Origin: Hoyosella sp. YIM 151337 | Lineage (GTDB): Bacteria; Actinomycetota; Actinomycetes; Mycobacteriales; Mycobacteriaceae | Direction of reading: 5' to 3' | Length of the DNA stretch: 64,000 nt | NCBI RefSeq assembly: GCF_026041215.1 | Contig: NZ_JAPEIQ010000013.1 | Location: 124,001 to 188,000 of the forward strand | Shown here: positions 36,257 through 45,377 of the stretch, piece by piece | Layout of the letters: each line of letters begins with the position of its first letter | How positions within the stretch are numbered: the stretch's first letter is position 1 | Made by a program: the position numbers and the translations under genes | The notes under the pieces: generated by a model | Seen by the model: only the letters and a program-made list of their open reading frames with translations | Told to the model about the DNA's origin: nothing | Database searches by the model: none

Positions 36257-37854
36257 GCTTTGCGCTCGTAAATCAGCGTGCCCTGGTGAACGGTCCGCAA
36301 ACACACTGGCAGCGGCCCGTCGAGCCGCGGCAGGGCGGGGACGCGTGACCGCGGGTCGGTTGACCACCTCTGGACCCTGTCCGGCGGGGCGGAAACTTCC
36401 AGTTCGGCCGCGTCCCACACCGCGTACGAGGCGGGTGCGCCAGGCACGAGTGTTCCCGCGACACCGTCCCGCACGCCGCCCGCGCGCCAGGCGCCGCGCG
36501 TCGCCGCCGCGAACGCGGCTCGGGGGGAAATGCCTGAGCCATCGGTACGGTGCTGGACGGCCGCTCGGATCATCTCCCACGGCGCTACCGGTGTCACTGG
36601 CGCATCTGAACCGAAGGCGAGCGAAACCCCTTTGGACGCGAGCATCGCGAACGGGTTGAGAGTTCGCGCGCGCCCGGCCCCGAGCCGCTGCGCGTACATC
36701 CCGTCCGCGCCGCCCCACAGCGCGTCGAACACCGGTTGCATGCTGGCGATCACACCGAGCCGGGCCACGCTCTCCGCCTGCTCCGCGCTTACCATCTCGG
36801 CGTGTTCTAGACGATGTCCGCACCGCGCAACTTCTGGCCCACTGAGTTCGGCGGCAGCGCGCTCGCAGGCACGCACCGCCGCTGTGACAGCCGCGTCACC
36901 AATAACGTGGAACCCGGCCTGCACACCGGCTTGCGTACAGGCCGTGATGTGTGCGGCCATCGTGTCCTCGTCGAGGTACATCCGCCCGAACCCGGCGTCC
37001 TCGCGATCGTGATAAGGCTCGGAGAGCCACGCGGTCCGGGAGCCGAGCGCGCCGTCTGCGAACAGGTCACCGCCTAGCGCGTGGGCGCCGGTGCTAGCCA
37101 TGAGTTCCTTTGCCGCCTCTGCGGTCGGCACCGCTTCACCCCAGTAGCCGCGGATCTCGACACCATGGCCGGTTGTAAGAAGCTCGCGGAAATCAGTGAT
37201 GCCCGCGATCTCAGGGCCGCCGCACTCGTGCACGCAGACGATCCCGCGGCTGGCGGCATGGTCGAGAAACGCGGCGCGGGCGCGGGCGCGCTGGCGCGGC
37301 GTCAGCTTCGAGCGCGCGGCCGTGCGTACCCGGTGGTGCGCTTCAGCCGTCAGCGGATCGGCGGCGGCGAAACCCGGCGCCCCCGTCAGGCCGGCGGCGG
37401 CTTCACGCAGCGCGCTCGACGCCGCCGCCGAATGCGCGTCGATCCTTACCGCATACACAGCCCGGCCCGGTGCCGCGGCATCCAGTTCATCCGTGCGCGG
37501 CGGACGCTGATCTGGCCACACCGTCTCATCCCACCCGGTCACCCAGATCACCCCGTCATCGCTGGTGCGCGCATAATCCTGCAGCGCCGCGAGCATCGCG
37601 TCCCGCGTGGGGCAACCGGTGACGTCAAGACTTATGTGCGCCAGGCCCGCCGCCGTAGTGTGCACATGCGGGTCGACAAACCCGGGGGTCACGAACGCTC
37701 CGTCGAGGTCAACGATCTCAGCGGCGGGGTGCAGGGCCCGCCCAGGGTGGTCGTCCCCCACCCACACGACGACCCCGTCTGTGATCGCCATCGCGGTCGC
37801 GGAGGGTGACGCGGGGCTGTAGATGCGCCCGCCAACTAGCAGCTGAGTTCCCAC
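36253..37854 (-). CDS. YtcJ-like amidohydrolase
   Basis: 533 residues. The metal site starts with FVTPGFVDPHVHTTAAG; later landmarks are VIWVTGWDET, VHECGGPE, GFHVIGDAAVTAAV and LAFGSDAPVTPVAPWEM. This matches the YtcJ-like (formamidase-like) amidohydrolase group, whose substrates are mostly unknown. It lies between fxsA and lnt and overlaps lnt by 4 nt, where M. tuberculosis has Rv2052c. Co-expression with lnt and ppm1 is likely; a role in the envelope is inference. Confidence 0.86.
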   Translation of the reverse strand: MGTQLLVGGRIYSPASPSATAMAITDGVVVWVGDDHPGRALHPAAEIVDLDGAFVTPGFVDPHVHTTAAGLAHISLDVTGCPTRDAMLAALQDYARTSDDGVIWVTGWDETVWPDQRPPRTDELDAAAPGRAVYAVRIDAHSAAASSALREAAAGLTGAPGFAAADPLTAEAHHRVRTAARSKLTPRQRARARAAFLDHAASRGIVCVHECGGPEIAGITDFRELLTTGHGVEIRGYWGEAVPTAEAAKELMASTGAHALGGDLFADGALGSRTAWLSEPYHDREDAGFGRMYLDEDTMAAHITACTQAGVQAGFHVIGDAAVTAAVRACERAAAELSGPEVARCGHRLEHAEMVSAEQAESVARLGVIASMQPVFDALWGGADGMYAQRLGAGRARTLNPFAMLASKGVSLAFGSDAPVTPVAPWEMIRAAVQHRTDGSGISPRAAFAAATRGAWRAGGVRDGVAGTLVPGAPASYAVWDAAELEVSAPPDRVQRWSTDPRSRVPALPRLDGPLPVCLRTVHQGTLIYERKA

Positions 37855-37860
37855 GACGTG

Positions 37861-38463
37861 TCAGTGTGCCTGGTCCCGGCGAGACTGTCCCTCATCCCAC
37901 TCATCAGGTGTGTCATCGACTCCTGGCCGGAGCTCCGGCCGGCCGTCTTCTGGATCACGGCGTGTCTCGTCCGCACCGTCGACACTGTCACCTTCGACGG
38001 TGTGTTCACTGACCACCACGCCGTCGACTACGCCTGCGCCGCGGTCCCGTGTCCGGTACGTCCGCACCGCGGTCCACCCAACTGAGCCCGTCGCGACGGC
38101 GGCCTGGTACCGGCGCACCGCCAGGAACATGACGACTGGGCGCAGCAGCGCCCGGGTTGGCGGGAACAGCAACAGCAGCCCAAGTACCGTGGTGACGAGC
38201 CCGGGGATCACGAGGAGCACCCCGCCGATGGTGATGAGCATCGTGTCTGTGACCGCGCCCGCGGGCGAGCCTGCGCCGCGGCTCAGCTCGCTGAGCTGGC
38301 GTAACGCCGCGCGCGTTTGCATGCCGAAGAGCATGAAACCCAGCGCTGTCGCGCCGAGCACCACAGCCACCGTCCAAAGGATGCCGATCGCCTGCGCGAG
38401 CAGCACGAGCGCTGTCACCTCGGCGATGACGTACAGCAGAAAGATCAGCAGAAACACGGACAT
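37861..38463 (-). CDS. fxsA: FxsA family membrane protein
   Basis: 200 residues. Residues 1-130 contain the FxsA core with three to four hydrophobic helices: YVIAEVTALVLLAQAIG, then LIPGLVTTVLGLLLLFPPTR (quoted from GGVLLVIPG onward). The C-terminal 70 residues are hydrophilic and Asp/Glu/Arg rich. FxsA was named for suppressing F-plasmid exclusion of phage T7 in E. coli; its native role is unclear. It is the first gene of the minus-strand block fxsA, amidohydrolase, lnt, ppm1, as in M. tuberculosis (Rv2053c). Confidence 0.9.
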   Translation of the reverse strand: MSVFLLIFLLYVIAEVTALVLLAQAIGILWTVAVVLGATALGFMLFGMQTRAALRQLSELSRGAGSPAGAVTDTMLITIGGVLLVIPGLVTTVLGLLLLFPPTRALLRPVVMFLAVRRYQAAVATGSVGWTAVRTYRTRDRGAGVVDGVVVSEHTVEGDSVDGADETRRDPEDGRPELRPGVDDTPDEWDEGQSRRDQAH

Positions 38464-38539
38464 CCTTTCCGGCGCGAAAACTCACTGTCCAGTGTTCCGC
38501 AAAAGCCCGATCCGGGGCCACATACTGCTCATGCGGTTT

Positions 38540-39199
38540 TCATGACCGTGGTCTCACCAGCCCGTTCTCATAAGCGAAGACCACCGCCTGCACGCGGTCC
38601 CGAACACCGAGTTTCGCCAGGATACGGCCCACGTGAGTTTTCACCGTTGCCTCGGAAAGGTAGAGTTCAGACCCTATTTCCAGGTTCGACATACCGGATG
38701 CGACGAGTTCAAGTACCTCACGTTCCCGTTCCGTCAATTCACTGAGCACCTTCGGCTCTGGGTTCGGCACCTGGCCGCCGGAGAGGAAACGGTCGAGCAG
38801 CCGTCGCGTGATCTTGGGGGAAACCACAGCGTCCCCCGCAGCCACGACACGGATTGCGGACACCAAGTCTTCAGGCGGGGTATCTTTCAGCAAGAACCCG
38901 CTGGCGCCTGCCTGCAGCGCACCGAGTACGTGCTCATCAAGATCGAAGGTCGTCATGACGAGTACCCGGGCGGGACAGTCGGAAGCCACAATTTCTCTAG
39001 TTGCGGCAATTCCATCAAGTACGGGCATGCGCACGTCCATAAGCACGACGTCTGGTTCGGTGCGGCGCACCTCCGCGACCGCTTCCCTGCCGTTTCCGGA
39101 TTCCCCGATCACTTCCAGATCTGGGTGCGCATCGATGATCATGCGCAGCCCCATGCGCATGAGTTCCTGGTCGTCGACGAGAAGAATTCTGATCGGCAC
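38540..39199 (-). CDS. NarL/LuxR-family response regulator
   Basis: 219 residues. The receiver domain (1-120) contains LLVDDQELMRMGLRM with the acidic pair and the phosphorylated Asp in DVVLMDVRMPVLDGI. The C-terminal LuxR HTH (about 150-212) has SELTEREREVLELVASG and LYLSEATVKTHVGRILAKLG. It is encoded 13 bp downstream of a matching histidine kinase. The target genes cannot be read from the window; no transporter is adjacent. Confidence 0.93.
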   Translation of the reverse strand: MPIRILLVDDQELMRMGLRMIIDAHPDLEVIGESGNGREAVAEVRRTEPDVVLMDVRMPVLDGIAATREIVASDCPARVLVMTTFDLDEHVLGALQAGASGFLLKDTPPEDLVSAIRVVAAGDAVVSPKITRRLLDRFLSGGQVPNPEPKVLSELTEREREVLELVASGMSNLEIGSELYLSEATVKTHVGRILAKLGVRDRVQAVVFAYENGLVRPRS

Positions 39200-39212
39200 G
39201 GACTCACCCTAG

Positions 39213-40430
39213 TCAGTCGACGGGCAGCTGGGCGTGCACCCGCCACCCGTCACCCGGCGTTGGACCGGTCTCGAGCGTGCCTCCGAGCACCGCGACGCGT
39301 TCGCGCATACCCACGAGTCCTTTGCCGCTGCCGACAGCGCTCATCGACACGCCGGCGCCCGCCGGTCCAGCAGCGAGTGCCGGGCGGAGTTCGCTGTGAC
39401 CGCCGAAATCGGTGATCGTGACGTCGACCGCACCATCGGTACGGCGAACGCGTACACGCGCACGCGCGCCTTCACCGGCGTGCCGCAGGACGTTGGTCAG
39501 CGACTCCTGGACGAGACGCTGAATTCCGAGACCAACGGCAGGTCCGAGCGAATCCAGATCCCCAGTCAGTTCCAGCTCTACCGGGAGCCCAGCATCGCGC
39601 ATCAACTGCGCGGTGCGTGCGAGGCCCGCCGTCCCGTACTCAGGGAGCTCGTCCGGCGCCTGGTCAGTGCGGAGCAGCGCGAGCGTTCGCCGCAGCTCCG
39701 CGAGCGCCTGACGGCCTGTAGACGCGACGGTATTCATCGCGCGTTCCGCGAGTTCCGGATTCTTTTTGATCGCGAAGGTCGCCCCCTCTGCTTGCACGAT
39801 CATGACGCTAACGGCGTGGGCTACGACATCGTGGAGTTCACGCGCGATGCGGGTCCGCTCCGCCGCCACTGCGTCCTGTGCGCGGCGGTCCTGTTCAGAT
39901 TCGGCGATCCGCAGGCGCGCCGCGATTTCTTCGTTGTAGCGGTGACGCACAGCCACCACTTCCGCTGCGAGCCACGCGATGAAGTAGAACAGGAAGAGGA
40001 AGAACGCGCTCGCTGGCATCTCGTAGCCGAGCAAATCGACCTTGAGCGCAGTGTCGACGACAAGTCCCGCGACGAATAGGCCGGCTACCTTGCGGTTGAC
40101 GTGCATCACCAGCGTGTAGAGCGCGACAACGAGCAGCAGGCCGGAGGGGTGCCCCACATTGGAGCCTTCGTACAGCGCAAGCACGACCGTGCTTGCGAAC
40201 GACGCGGCGAGGATCGCGAACGACGATAGGACGGGGTAAGCGCGCCGCCAGATCACGGGCAGACACATCAGCGTCCCCATCACCAGAAACAGAACTGGCG
40301 ATTCGGTGGCTGGTGCGGTCAGGAGTTCGAACAGCACGAACAGGCCCGCGAGCAGACCGTCCGCGAATTTCGGTTTTTCTCTGAGCCACATACTGAATCG
40401 GCGCACGTGCTCAAGCGTAAGCGCGCCCAC
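39213..40430 (-). CDS. NarL-type sensor histidine kinase (HisKA_3)
   Basis: 405 residues, GTG start at 40430. About five hydrophobic helices occupy residues 20-155. The HisKA_3 helix carries the phospho-acceptor in ARELHDVVAHAVSVMIVQ. The N-box is VQESLTNVLRHA, G1-like DFGGHSE, and G2 GKGLVGMRERVAVLGGTLE. It phosphorylates the response regulator encoded next to it. The stimulus is unknown; such kinases in actinobacteria often sense membrane or cell-wall stress. Confidence 0.92.
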   Translation of the reverse strand: MGALTLEHVRRFSMWLREKPKFADGLLAGLFVLFELLTAPATESPVLFLVMGTLMCLPVIWRRAYPVLSSFAILAASFASTVVLALYEGSNVGHPSGLLLVVALYTLVMHVNRKVAGLFVAGLVVDTALKVDLLGYEMPASAFFLFLFYFIAWLAAEVVAVRHRYNEEIAARLRIAESEQDRRAQDAVAAERTRIARELHDVVAHAVSVMIVQAEGATFAIKKNPELAERAMNTVASTGRQALAELRRTLALLRTDQAPDELPEYGTAGLARTAQLMRDAGLPVELELTGDLDSLGPAVGLGIQRLVQESLTNVLRHAGEGARARVRVRRTDGAVDVTITDFGGHSELRPALAAGPAGAGVSMSAVGSGKGLVGMRERVAVLGGTLETGPTPGDGWRVHAQLPVD

Positions 40431-40495
40431 CCGATTGCGTTGCCTGCGGCGTCCTTTCAGGGCGCGCCGGCGGCGGACCCGCTAGCCTCAGGAAC

Positions 40496-42016
40496 GTGAG
40501 TCTTTCGCGGTCCGTAGATGACGATTTCCTCGCGCTCCCGATACGCGCGCTGACGGATGCGGCACTCTCTGCCGCAGTTGAGGCCGGCGCGTCGCACGCT
40601 GATATTCGTGTGCACCGTACTCAATCGCAATCGCTGCGCCTGCGCGATGGTGTGGTGCAATCGGCCACTGACAGCACGGACTTGGGGTTCGCGGTGCGCG
40701 TGATCGCCGACGGCACGTGGGGATTCGCATCACACGCGCAACTCAGCCCCGATGTCGCCGCTGATACCGCCCGCCGTGCAGTTGACGTGGCTCGCGCACT
40801 GCGCCTGCTCAACCGCGAAACCGTAGAACTCGCACCCGAACCCGCCTACCCAGACGCCACGTGGGTTTCGGCGTACGACACGGATCCGTTCACTGTGCCA
40901 CTGCTGGACAAAGCTGCGGTACTCGGAGAGTTCTCCCACCGCTTGCTCTCCGCTGCAGGGGTACACCACGCAATCGCCTCCTGCCTCATCGTCAAAGAGC
41001 AGACGTACTACGCCGACACCTCCGGCTCCAGAATCACGCAACAGCGAGTTCGCCTGCATCCGCAACTCGAGGCGATCACCGTCGACCAGAACGCAGGCAC
41101 CTTCGAGACAATGCGGACACTCGCACCTCCGGTGGGCCGCGGCTGGGAATACCTCACGGGCACAGGGCTGTGGGACTGGGACGCTGAGCTGACGGAGATA
41201 CCCGAACTTCTCCGCGAAAAGCTGACCGCACCGCCGGTCAGCGCCGGGCCCACGGACCTGGTGATCGATCCGACCAACCTGTGGCTCACGATTCATGAGT
41301 CCATCGGCCACGCCACGGAATACGATCGGGCAATCGGCTACGAAGCGGCATACGCGGGTACATCTTTCGCGACACCCGAGAAGCTGGGAACCCTGCGTTA
41401 CGGCACCCCGATCATGCATGTGACCGCCGATCGTACCGTCGACCACGGCCTTGCCACGATCGGGTACGACGATGAAGGAGTGGCGGCGCAACAATGGGAC
41501 CTCGTTCGCGACGGCACCCTTGTGGGCTACCAGCTCGACCGGACATTCGCGCCGCGGCTCGGACTGCCCCGTTCAAACGGATGTTCCTACGCCGACTCGC
41601 CACACCACGTGCCTATTCAGCGAATGCCGAACGTATCGCTGCAACCCGACCCCAACGTTGACCGGCAGACGGACGACCTTATCGCCATGGTGGATAACGG
41701 CATTTACGTCGTGGGAGACAAATCCTGGTCGATTGACATGCAGCGCTACAATTTTCAGTTCACCGGGCAGCGCTTCTACCGAATCAGAAACGGGAAACTC
41801 GCGGGACAGTTCCGTGACGTCGCGTATCAGGCGACCACTACTGATTTTTGGGGATCAATGGAGGCGATCGGCGGGACCAGCACCTGGCGACTCGGTGGCG
41901 CATTCAATTGCGGCAAAGCTCAGCCTGGCCAGGTCGCCGCGGTCAGCCACGGATGCCCCTCCGCACTTTTTCGCGGCGTTAACGTGCTCAACACCAAAGA
42001 GGAGGCAGGTGCGTGA
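40496..42016 (+). CDS. tldD: TldD family metalloprotease subunit
   Basis: 506 residues, GTG start at 40496. The zinc motif is HESIGH in WLTIHESIGHATEYDR; the domain continues with the beta-rich C-terminal half including NGCSYADSPHHVPIQRMPN. TldD forms a heterodimer with TldE/PmbA, threading unfolded peptides to its active site; E. coli TldDE matures microcin B17 and degrades CcdA. Its stop overlaps the tldE start by 4 nt. Confidence 0.93.
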   Translation: MSLSRSVDDDFLALPIRALTDAALSAAVEAGASHADIRVHRTQSQSLRLRDGVVQSATDSTDLGFAVRVIADGTWGFASHAQLSPDVAADTARRAVDVARALRLLNRETVELAPEPAYPDATWVSAYDTDPFTVPLLDKAAVLGEFSHRLLSAAGVHHAIASCLIVKEQTYYADTSGSRITQQRVRLHPQLEAITVDQNAGTFETMRTLAPPVGRGWEYLTGTGLWDWDAELTEIPELLREKLTAPPVSAGPTDLVIDPTNLWLTIHESIGHATEYDRAIGYEAAYAGTSFATPEKLGTLRYGTPIMHVTADRTVDHGLATIGYDDEGVAAQQWDLVRDGTLVGYQLDRTFAPRLGLPRSNGCSYADSPHHVPIQRMPNVSLQPDPNVDRQTDDLIAMVDNGIYVVGDKSWSIDMQRYNFQFTGQRFYRIRNGKLAGQFRDVAYQATTTDFWGSMEAIGGTSTWRLGGAFNCGKAQPGQVAAVSHGCPSALFRGVNVLNTKEEAGA

Positions 42017-43389
42017 TTCCCGCTGCTGATCTTGTCGGCCAGTGCCTGGCGATCGCCACCGCCGATCAGACCATTGTGATCGTCACCGACGTCAGTGAAG
42101 CATCGTTACGCTGGGCAAACAGTTCGATGACGACCAACGGATCGTCCATGTACCGGCGGTGGTCCGTACTGTCGTTCGTCGACAAGCCTGAGGGCACGTC
42201 CGTTGGCGTGGTGAATTCGCAAAGCGCTGACGCGGGCGACATACCTGCTGTCGTGCGGGCAAGTGAATCAGCCGCGCGGGAGTCCGCCCCAGCCCGCGAC
42301 GCGATGCCCTTGCTAGCCGGGCATGACGAGGCACCAGACTGGACCGCGCCAGCCGAACGCACCGCTATTGACGTCTTCTCGTCTTTCACACCTGATCTTG
42401 CTCAGGCATTTAGCCACACGGACCAACTTTATGGATTCGCGCACCACGAGGTGCAAACGACGTGGCTCGGCTCGAGCACCGGGCTCCGCAAACGCTGGGT
42501 GCAGCCCGTAGGATCCGTCGAGATCAACGGCAAGCGCGAATACCGCTCACACACCGCCAGCGCCTGGACGGGGGCTGGCACCCGCACCTTCGGCGACGTC
42601 GACATGCCAGGGATGCTCGCAGACCTGGACACGCGTCTGCGCTGGGGCGCCGAGCAGCGAGAGTTGCCCGCTGGCCGCTACGAAACGATCCTTCCACCGT
42701 CAGCGATCAGTGACCTATTGATTTACATGATGTGGAGCATGGAGGGCCGCGGCGCCGAAGAGGGTCACAACGCGTTCGCGCGCAGCGGCGGCGGCACACG
42801 CATCGGCGAACGCCTCACGACACTGCCACTCAACCTGGTGTCGGATCCCGGCACGCGCGGCCTCGAATACGCGCCCTTCGTGGCGGCAACATCCTCGAGC
42901 GACCTAGTATCCGTATTCGACAACGGCATGCCCGCCCAACGTGTCGAATGGTTGCGGGACGGGGTGCTCAGTGCACTCGCCTACCCTCGCGCGAATGCGC
43001 ACGAATTCAACTCAACCCCAACCGTTCCCGGTGAGAACCTCATTCTCGACGGTGGCTCCGCCGCTACCGTCGAGGACATGGTGCGCAACACCGAACGGGG
43101 CTTGCTGCTGACCTGCCTCTGGTATATCCGGGAGGTAGATCCTTCGTCCCTGCTCCTCACCGGACTTACCCGCGATGGCGTGTATCTCATCGAAGACGGC
43201 ACAGTGACTGCTGCGGTCAACAACTTCCGTTTCAACGAAAGCCCGATCGATCTCTTGCGCCGCATCAGCGAGGCTGGTTCGACGAGACGAACCCTGCCGC
43301 GCGAGTGGAAGGACTGGTTTACCCTTACCGCGATGCCACCGGTACGGGTACCGGACTTCCACATGTCCTCGGTGAGCCAGGCGACGTAA
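42013..43389 (+). CDS. tldE: TldE/PmbA family subunit
   Basis: 458 residues, GTG start at 42013, overlapping tldD. It lacks the HExxxH zinc motif, as expected for the non-catalytic TldE partner. It retains PmbA features such as VGSVEINGKREYRSHTASAW and LSALAYPRANAHEFNSTPT. It pairs with TldD in a cytoplasmic protease. No peptide-antibiotic genes are nearby. Confidence 0.91.
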   Translation: MIPAADLVGQCLAIATADQTIVIVTDVSEASLRWANSSMTTNGSSMYRRWSVLSFVDKPEGTSVGVVNSQSADAGDIPAVVRASESAARESAPARDAMPLLAGHDEAPDWTAPAERTAIDVFSSFTPDLAQAFSHTDQLYGFAHHEVQTTWLGSSTGLRKRWVQPVGSVEINGKREYRSHTASAWTGAGTRTFGDVDMPGMLADLDTRLRWGAEQRELPAGRYETILPPSAISDLLIYMMWSMEGRGAEEGHNAFARSGGGTRIGERLTTLPLNLVSDPGTRGLEYAPFVAATSSSDLVSVFDNGMPAQRVEWLRDGVLSALAYPRANAHEFNSTPTVPGENLILDGGSAATVEDMVRNTERGLLLTCLWYIREVDPSSLLLTGLTRDGVYLIEDGTVTAAVNNFRFNESPIDLLRRISEAGSTRRTLPREWKDWFTLTAMPPVRVPDFHMSSVSQAT

Positions 43390-43399
43390 GGAATAGCCG

Positions 43400-43783
43400 C
43401 TATTCAGGCACCGAGATCGCGATACCGATGGTGCCTTTACGGCCGCGCCGCACGATACTCGCCTTGACGCCGATCCAGCCGAGGAAGCCGTACTTCTTGG
43501 CGATTGCCGCGCGGGCACGCTCTGTGCCCTGCGGATCGAGAATTTCGGCGGTTCCGAAAACTGAATCGCCTTTCGGGCGGCCGCGAACGTCACAGACGGC
43601 TACCTCGACGCGGGGGTTGTTGCGAATACGCTTCACCTTCCACGAGTCCGTGGGGGTCCACACGAGTAACCGATCGCCGTCTGGCGCCGCCCACACTGCG
43701 GTTGCGACTCCCTCTCCGCTCTTCCGGAAGCTCGTCAGAAGGATATATTTTGCGTCTGCAAGCTGAGTGAACGTGGCCGTCAT
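43400..43783 (-). CDS. PPOX-class F420-dependent (split-barrel flavin/deazaflavin) protein
   Basis: 127 residues. FTQLADAKYILLTSFRKSGE, then TAVWAAPDGDRLLVWTPTDS and WKVKRIRNNPRVEVAVCD are typical of the F420-binding FDOR-B/PPOX family. The cofactor is probably F420 or a flavin in a homodimeric split barrel. Convergent with tldE. The substrate is unknown. Confidence 0.86.
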   Translation of the reverse strand: MTATFTQLADAKYILLTSFRKSGEGVATAVWAAPDGDRLLVWTPTDSWKVKRIRNNPRVEVAVCDVRGRPKGDSVFGTAEILDPQGTERARAAIAKKYGFLGWIGVKASIVRRGRKGTIGIAISVPE

Positions 43784-43800
43784 ACCCCAAGCCTACGAGG

Positions 43801-44874
43801 TCATCGAGGCAGACGCGCGCCATCCCCATCCGCCGCGAATAGGTGTACGTGTTCTTCGTCGACAGACACGTGGATGATGTCACCTTTAGCTGGGGGCTGA
43901 CGCCAGTCAGCGCGTGCGATCACATCTTGTTCACGACCCGCAATGCGGGCGCGGCCGTATACGAAGGCTTCTGAACCGAGTTCCTCGACCACGTCTACTT
44001 CCACCCGCAACCCGTCTGGACGGATCTCAAAGTGCTCCGGCCGGATTCCGACCACGATGTCTTTACCGGCCGCCGCCGCTGCCCGCGGTACCGGGATCGT
44101 CAACTCACCGAGAAGGGCCTGCCCGTTGACGATTGACGTTGTGTAGAGATTCATCGCCGGTGAGCCGATGAAGCCAGCGACGAAGACGTTGACAGGGTTT
44201 CGGTAGAGTTCGCGCGGGTTGTCGCATTGCTGCAGCACACCGCCGTTCAACACAGCGACCCGATCGCCCATTGTCATCGCCTCAACCTGATCATGCGTGA
44301 CGTAGACGGTAGTCGTGGCCAGACGCCGCTGCAGCTGCGCGATCTGTGTCCGGGTCTGAACGCGCAGTTTTGCATCGAGGTTTGAGAGAGGCTCATCCAT
44401 GAGGAAAACCTGCGGCTGGCGGACGATCGCCCGGCCCATCGCCACGCGCTGGCGCTGCCCACCCGACAGCGCCTTCGGCTTGCGCTCAAGAAAGTCTGTG
44501 AGACCGAGGAGTTCCGCCGCGTCGCGCACCCGGGCTTCGATTTCCGGTTTGGGCGTCCGCGCAAGCTTGAGCGCGAAACCCATGTTCTGGGCAACCGTCA
44601 TGTGCGGATACAGTGCGTAGTTCTGAAACACCATGGCGATGTCTCTGTCACGCGGATCAAGGTGAGTGACATCGCGGTCACCGATGAATATCTGGCCAGC
44701 GTCGACGTCTTCGAGGCCCGCAAGCATCCGGAGACTTGTCGACTTCCCGCACCCCGAGGGGCCGACGAGGACAAGAAACTCGCCGTCGTCGATATGCAGA
44801 TCGAGTCGGTCGACAGCCGGAACGCTGGAACCGGGATACACCCTCGTCGTCTCAGCGAACGTAATCGACGCCAT
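43801..44874 (-). CDS. msiK: Sugar ABC transporter ATPase, MsiK/UgpC type, without adjacent permeases
   Basis: 357 residues from ATG 44874 with AAGGAG upstream; the earlier GTG (44883) overlaps that site. Walker A GPSGCGKST, Q-loop VFQNYALYPHMT, signature LSGGQRQRVAMG, Walker B VFLMDEPLSNLDAKLR and switch VTHDQVEAM are complete. The C-terminal TOBE region (about 240-350) identifies a carbohydrate importer ATPase. No binding protein or permeases lie nearby, as for Streptomyces MsiK, which energises several sugar transporters. The symbol is by analogy. Confidence 0.87.
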   Translation of the reverse strand: MASITFAETTRVYPGSSVPAVDRLDLHIDDGEFLVLVGPSGCGKSTSLRMLAGLEDVDAGQIFIGDRDVTHLDPRDRDIAMVFQNYALYPHMTVAQNMGFALKLARTPKPEIEARVRDAAELLGLTDFLERKPKALSGGQRQRVAMGRAIVRQPQVFLMDEPLSNLDAKLRVQTRTQIAQLQRRLATTTVYVTHDQVEAMTMGDRVAVLNGGVLQQCDNPRELYRNPVNVFVAGFIGSPAMNLYTTSIVNGQALLGELTIPVPRAAAAAGKDIVVGIRPEHFEIRPDGLRVEVDVVEELGSEAFVYGRARIAGREQDVIARADWRQPPAKGDIIHVSVDEEHVHLFAADGDGARLPR

Positions 44875-45017
44875 TGCCGCCACTCCTTCTGCCCTTGCGT
44901 GCTCAGCGTGCTAGCTGAACGGTCGCGACTCACTTTAGGTGAGCCACGCCCCAGACGCGGACGTGACGCGCGTACGGCAGCGTGGCAGACCGGTAAGCCG
45001 GGAGCCCAGCAGCCGTG

Positions 45018-45242
45018 CTAATTCGCGAGCCCGTAGCCGTCGCCGTCACTGAAAGGATCCTCCTCGGGGCCCGTGAAATACACAGCGGCGAGGATGCCCA
45101 CCGAAGTACCGAGGGCCATACCGATGATCATCGAGAACAGGAGAAGGTCAGCGACTGCGATCAGGAAGGCCACCGCAACACCGGATACGAGAATCATCCA
45201 CACTGCAGCGTTGATTGCAGCGTTTCGTGAAGCAGCGGACAT
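45018..45242 (-). CDS. Small two-helix membrane protein
   Basis: 74 residues, ATG at 45242 with AGGAG upstream. Two hydrophobic helices (about 10-34 and 36-56) and an acidic tail EEDPFSDGDGYG. No family is recognised. Good third-position bias and a clear RBS support a real gene. Function unknown. Confidence 0.62.
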   Translation of the reverse strand: MSAASRNAAINAAVWMILVSGVAVAFLIAVADLLLFSMIIGMALGTSVGILAAVYFTGPEEDPFSDGDGYGLAN

Positions 45243-45377
45243 GACACTCCTAGCGGGCGCGGTGAACAGCAGACTTCAGTGCGGCACTGCACGCGTCCAA
45301 ATATTTCGACCAGGATAGTCGCGCGGGTGTTATCTGCCTAACGGCCGAGCCAGAATGTGGGACATGCCACGGTCCGT

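Noticed and set aside
36257-36823. Upstream extension of lnt in the same frame
   Set aside because: It would overlap the amidohydrolase gene and is Arg-rich; the ATG at 36256 overlaps the upstream stop and gives the usual Lnt N-terminus.
43391-43405. GAATAG-CCG-CTATTC between tldE and the PPOX gene
   Set aside because: The stem is short and AT-rich with a tight loop and no T-run; too weak to call a terminator.
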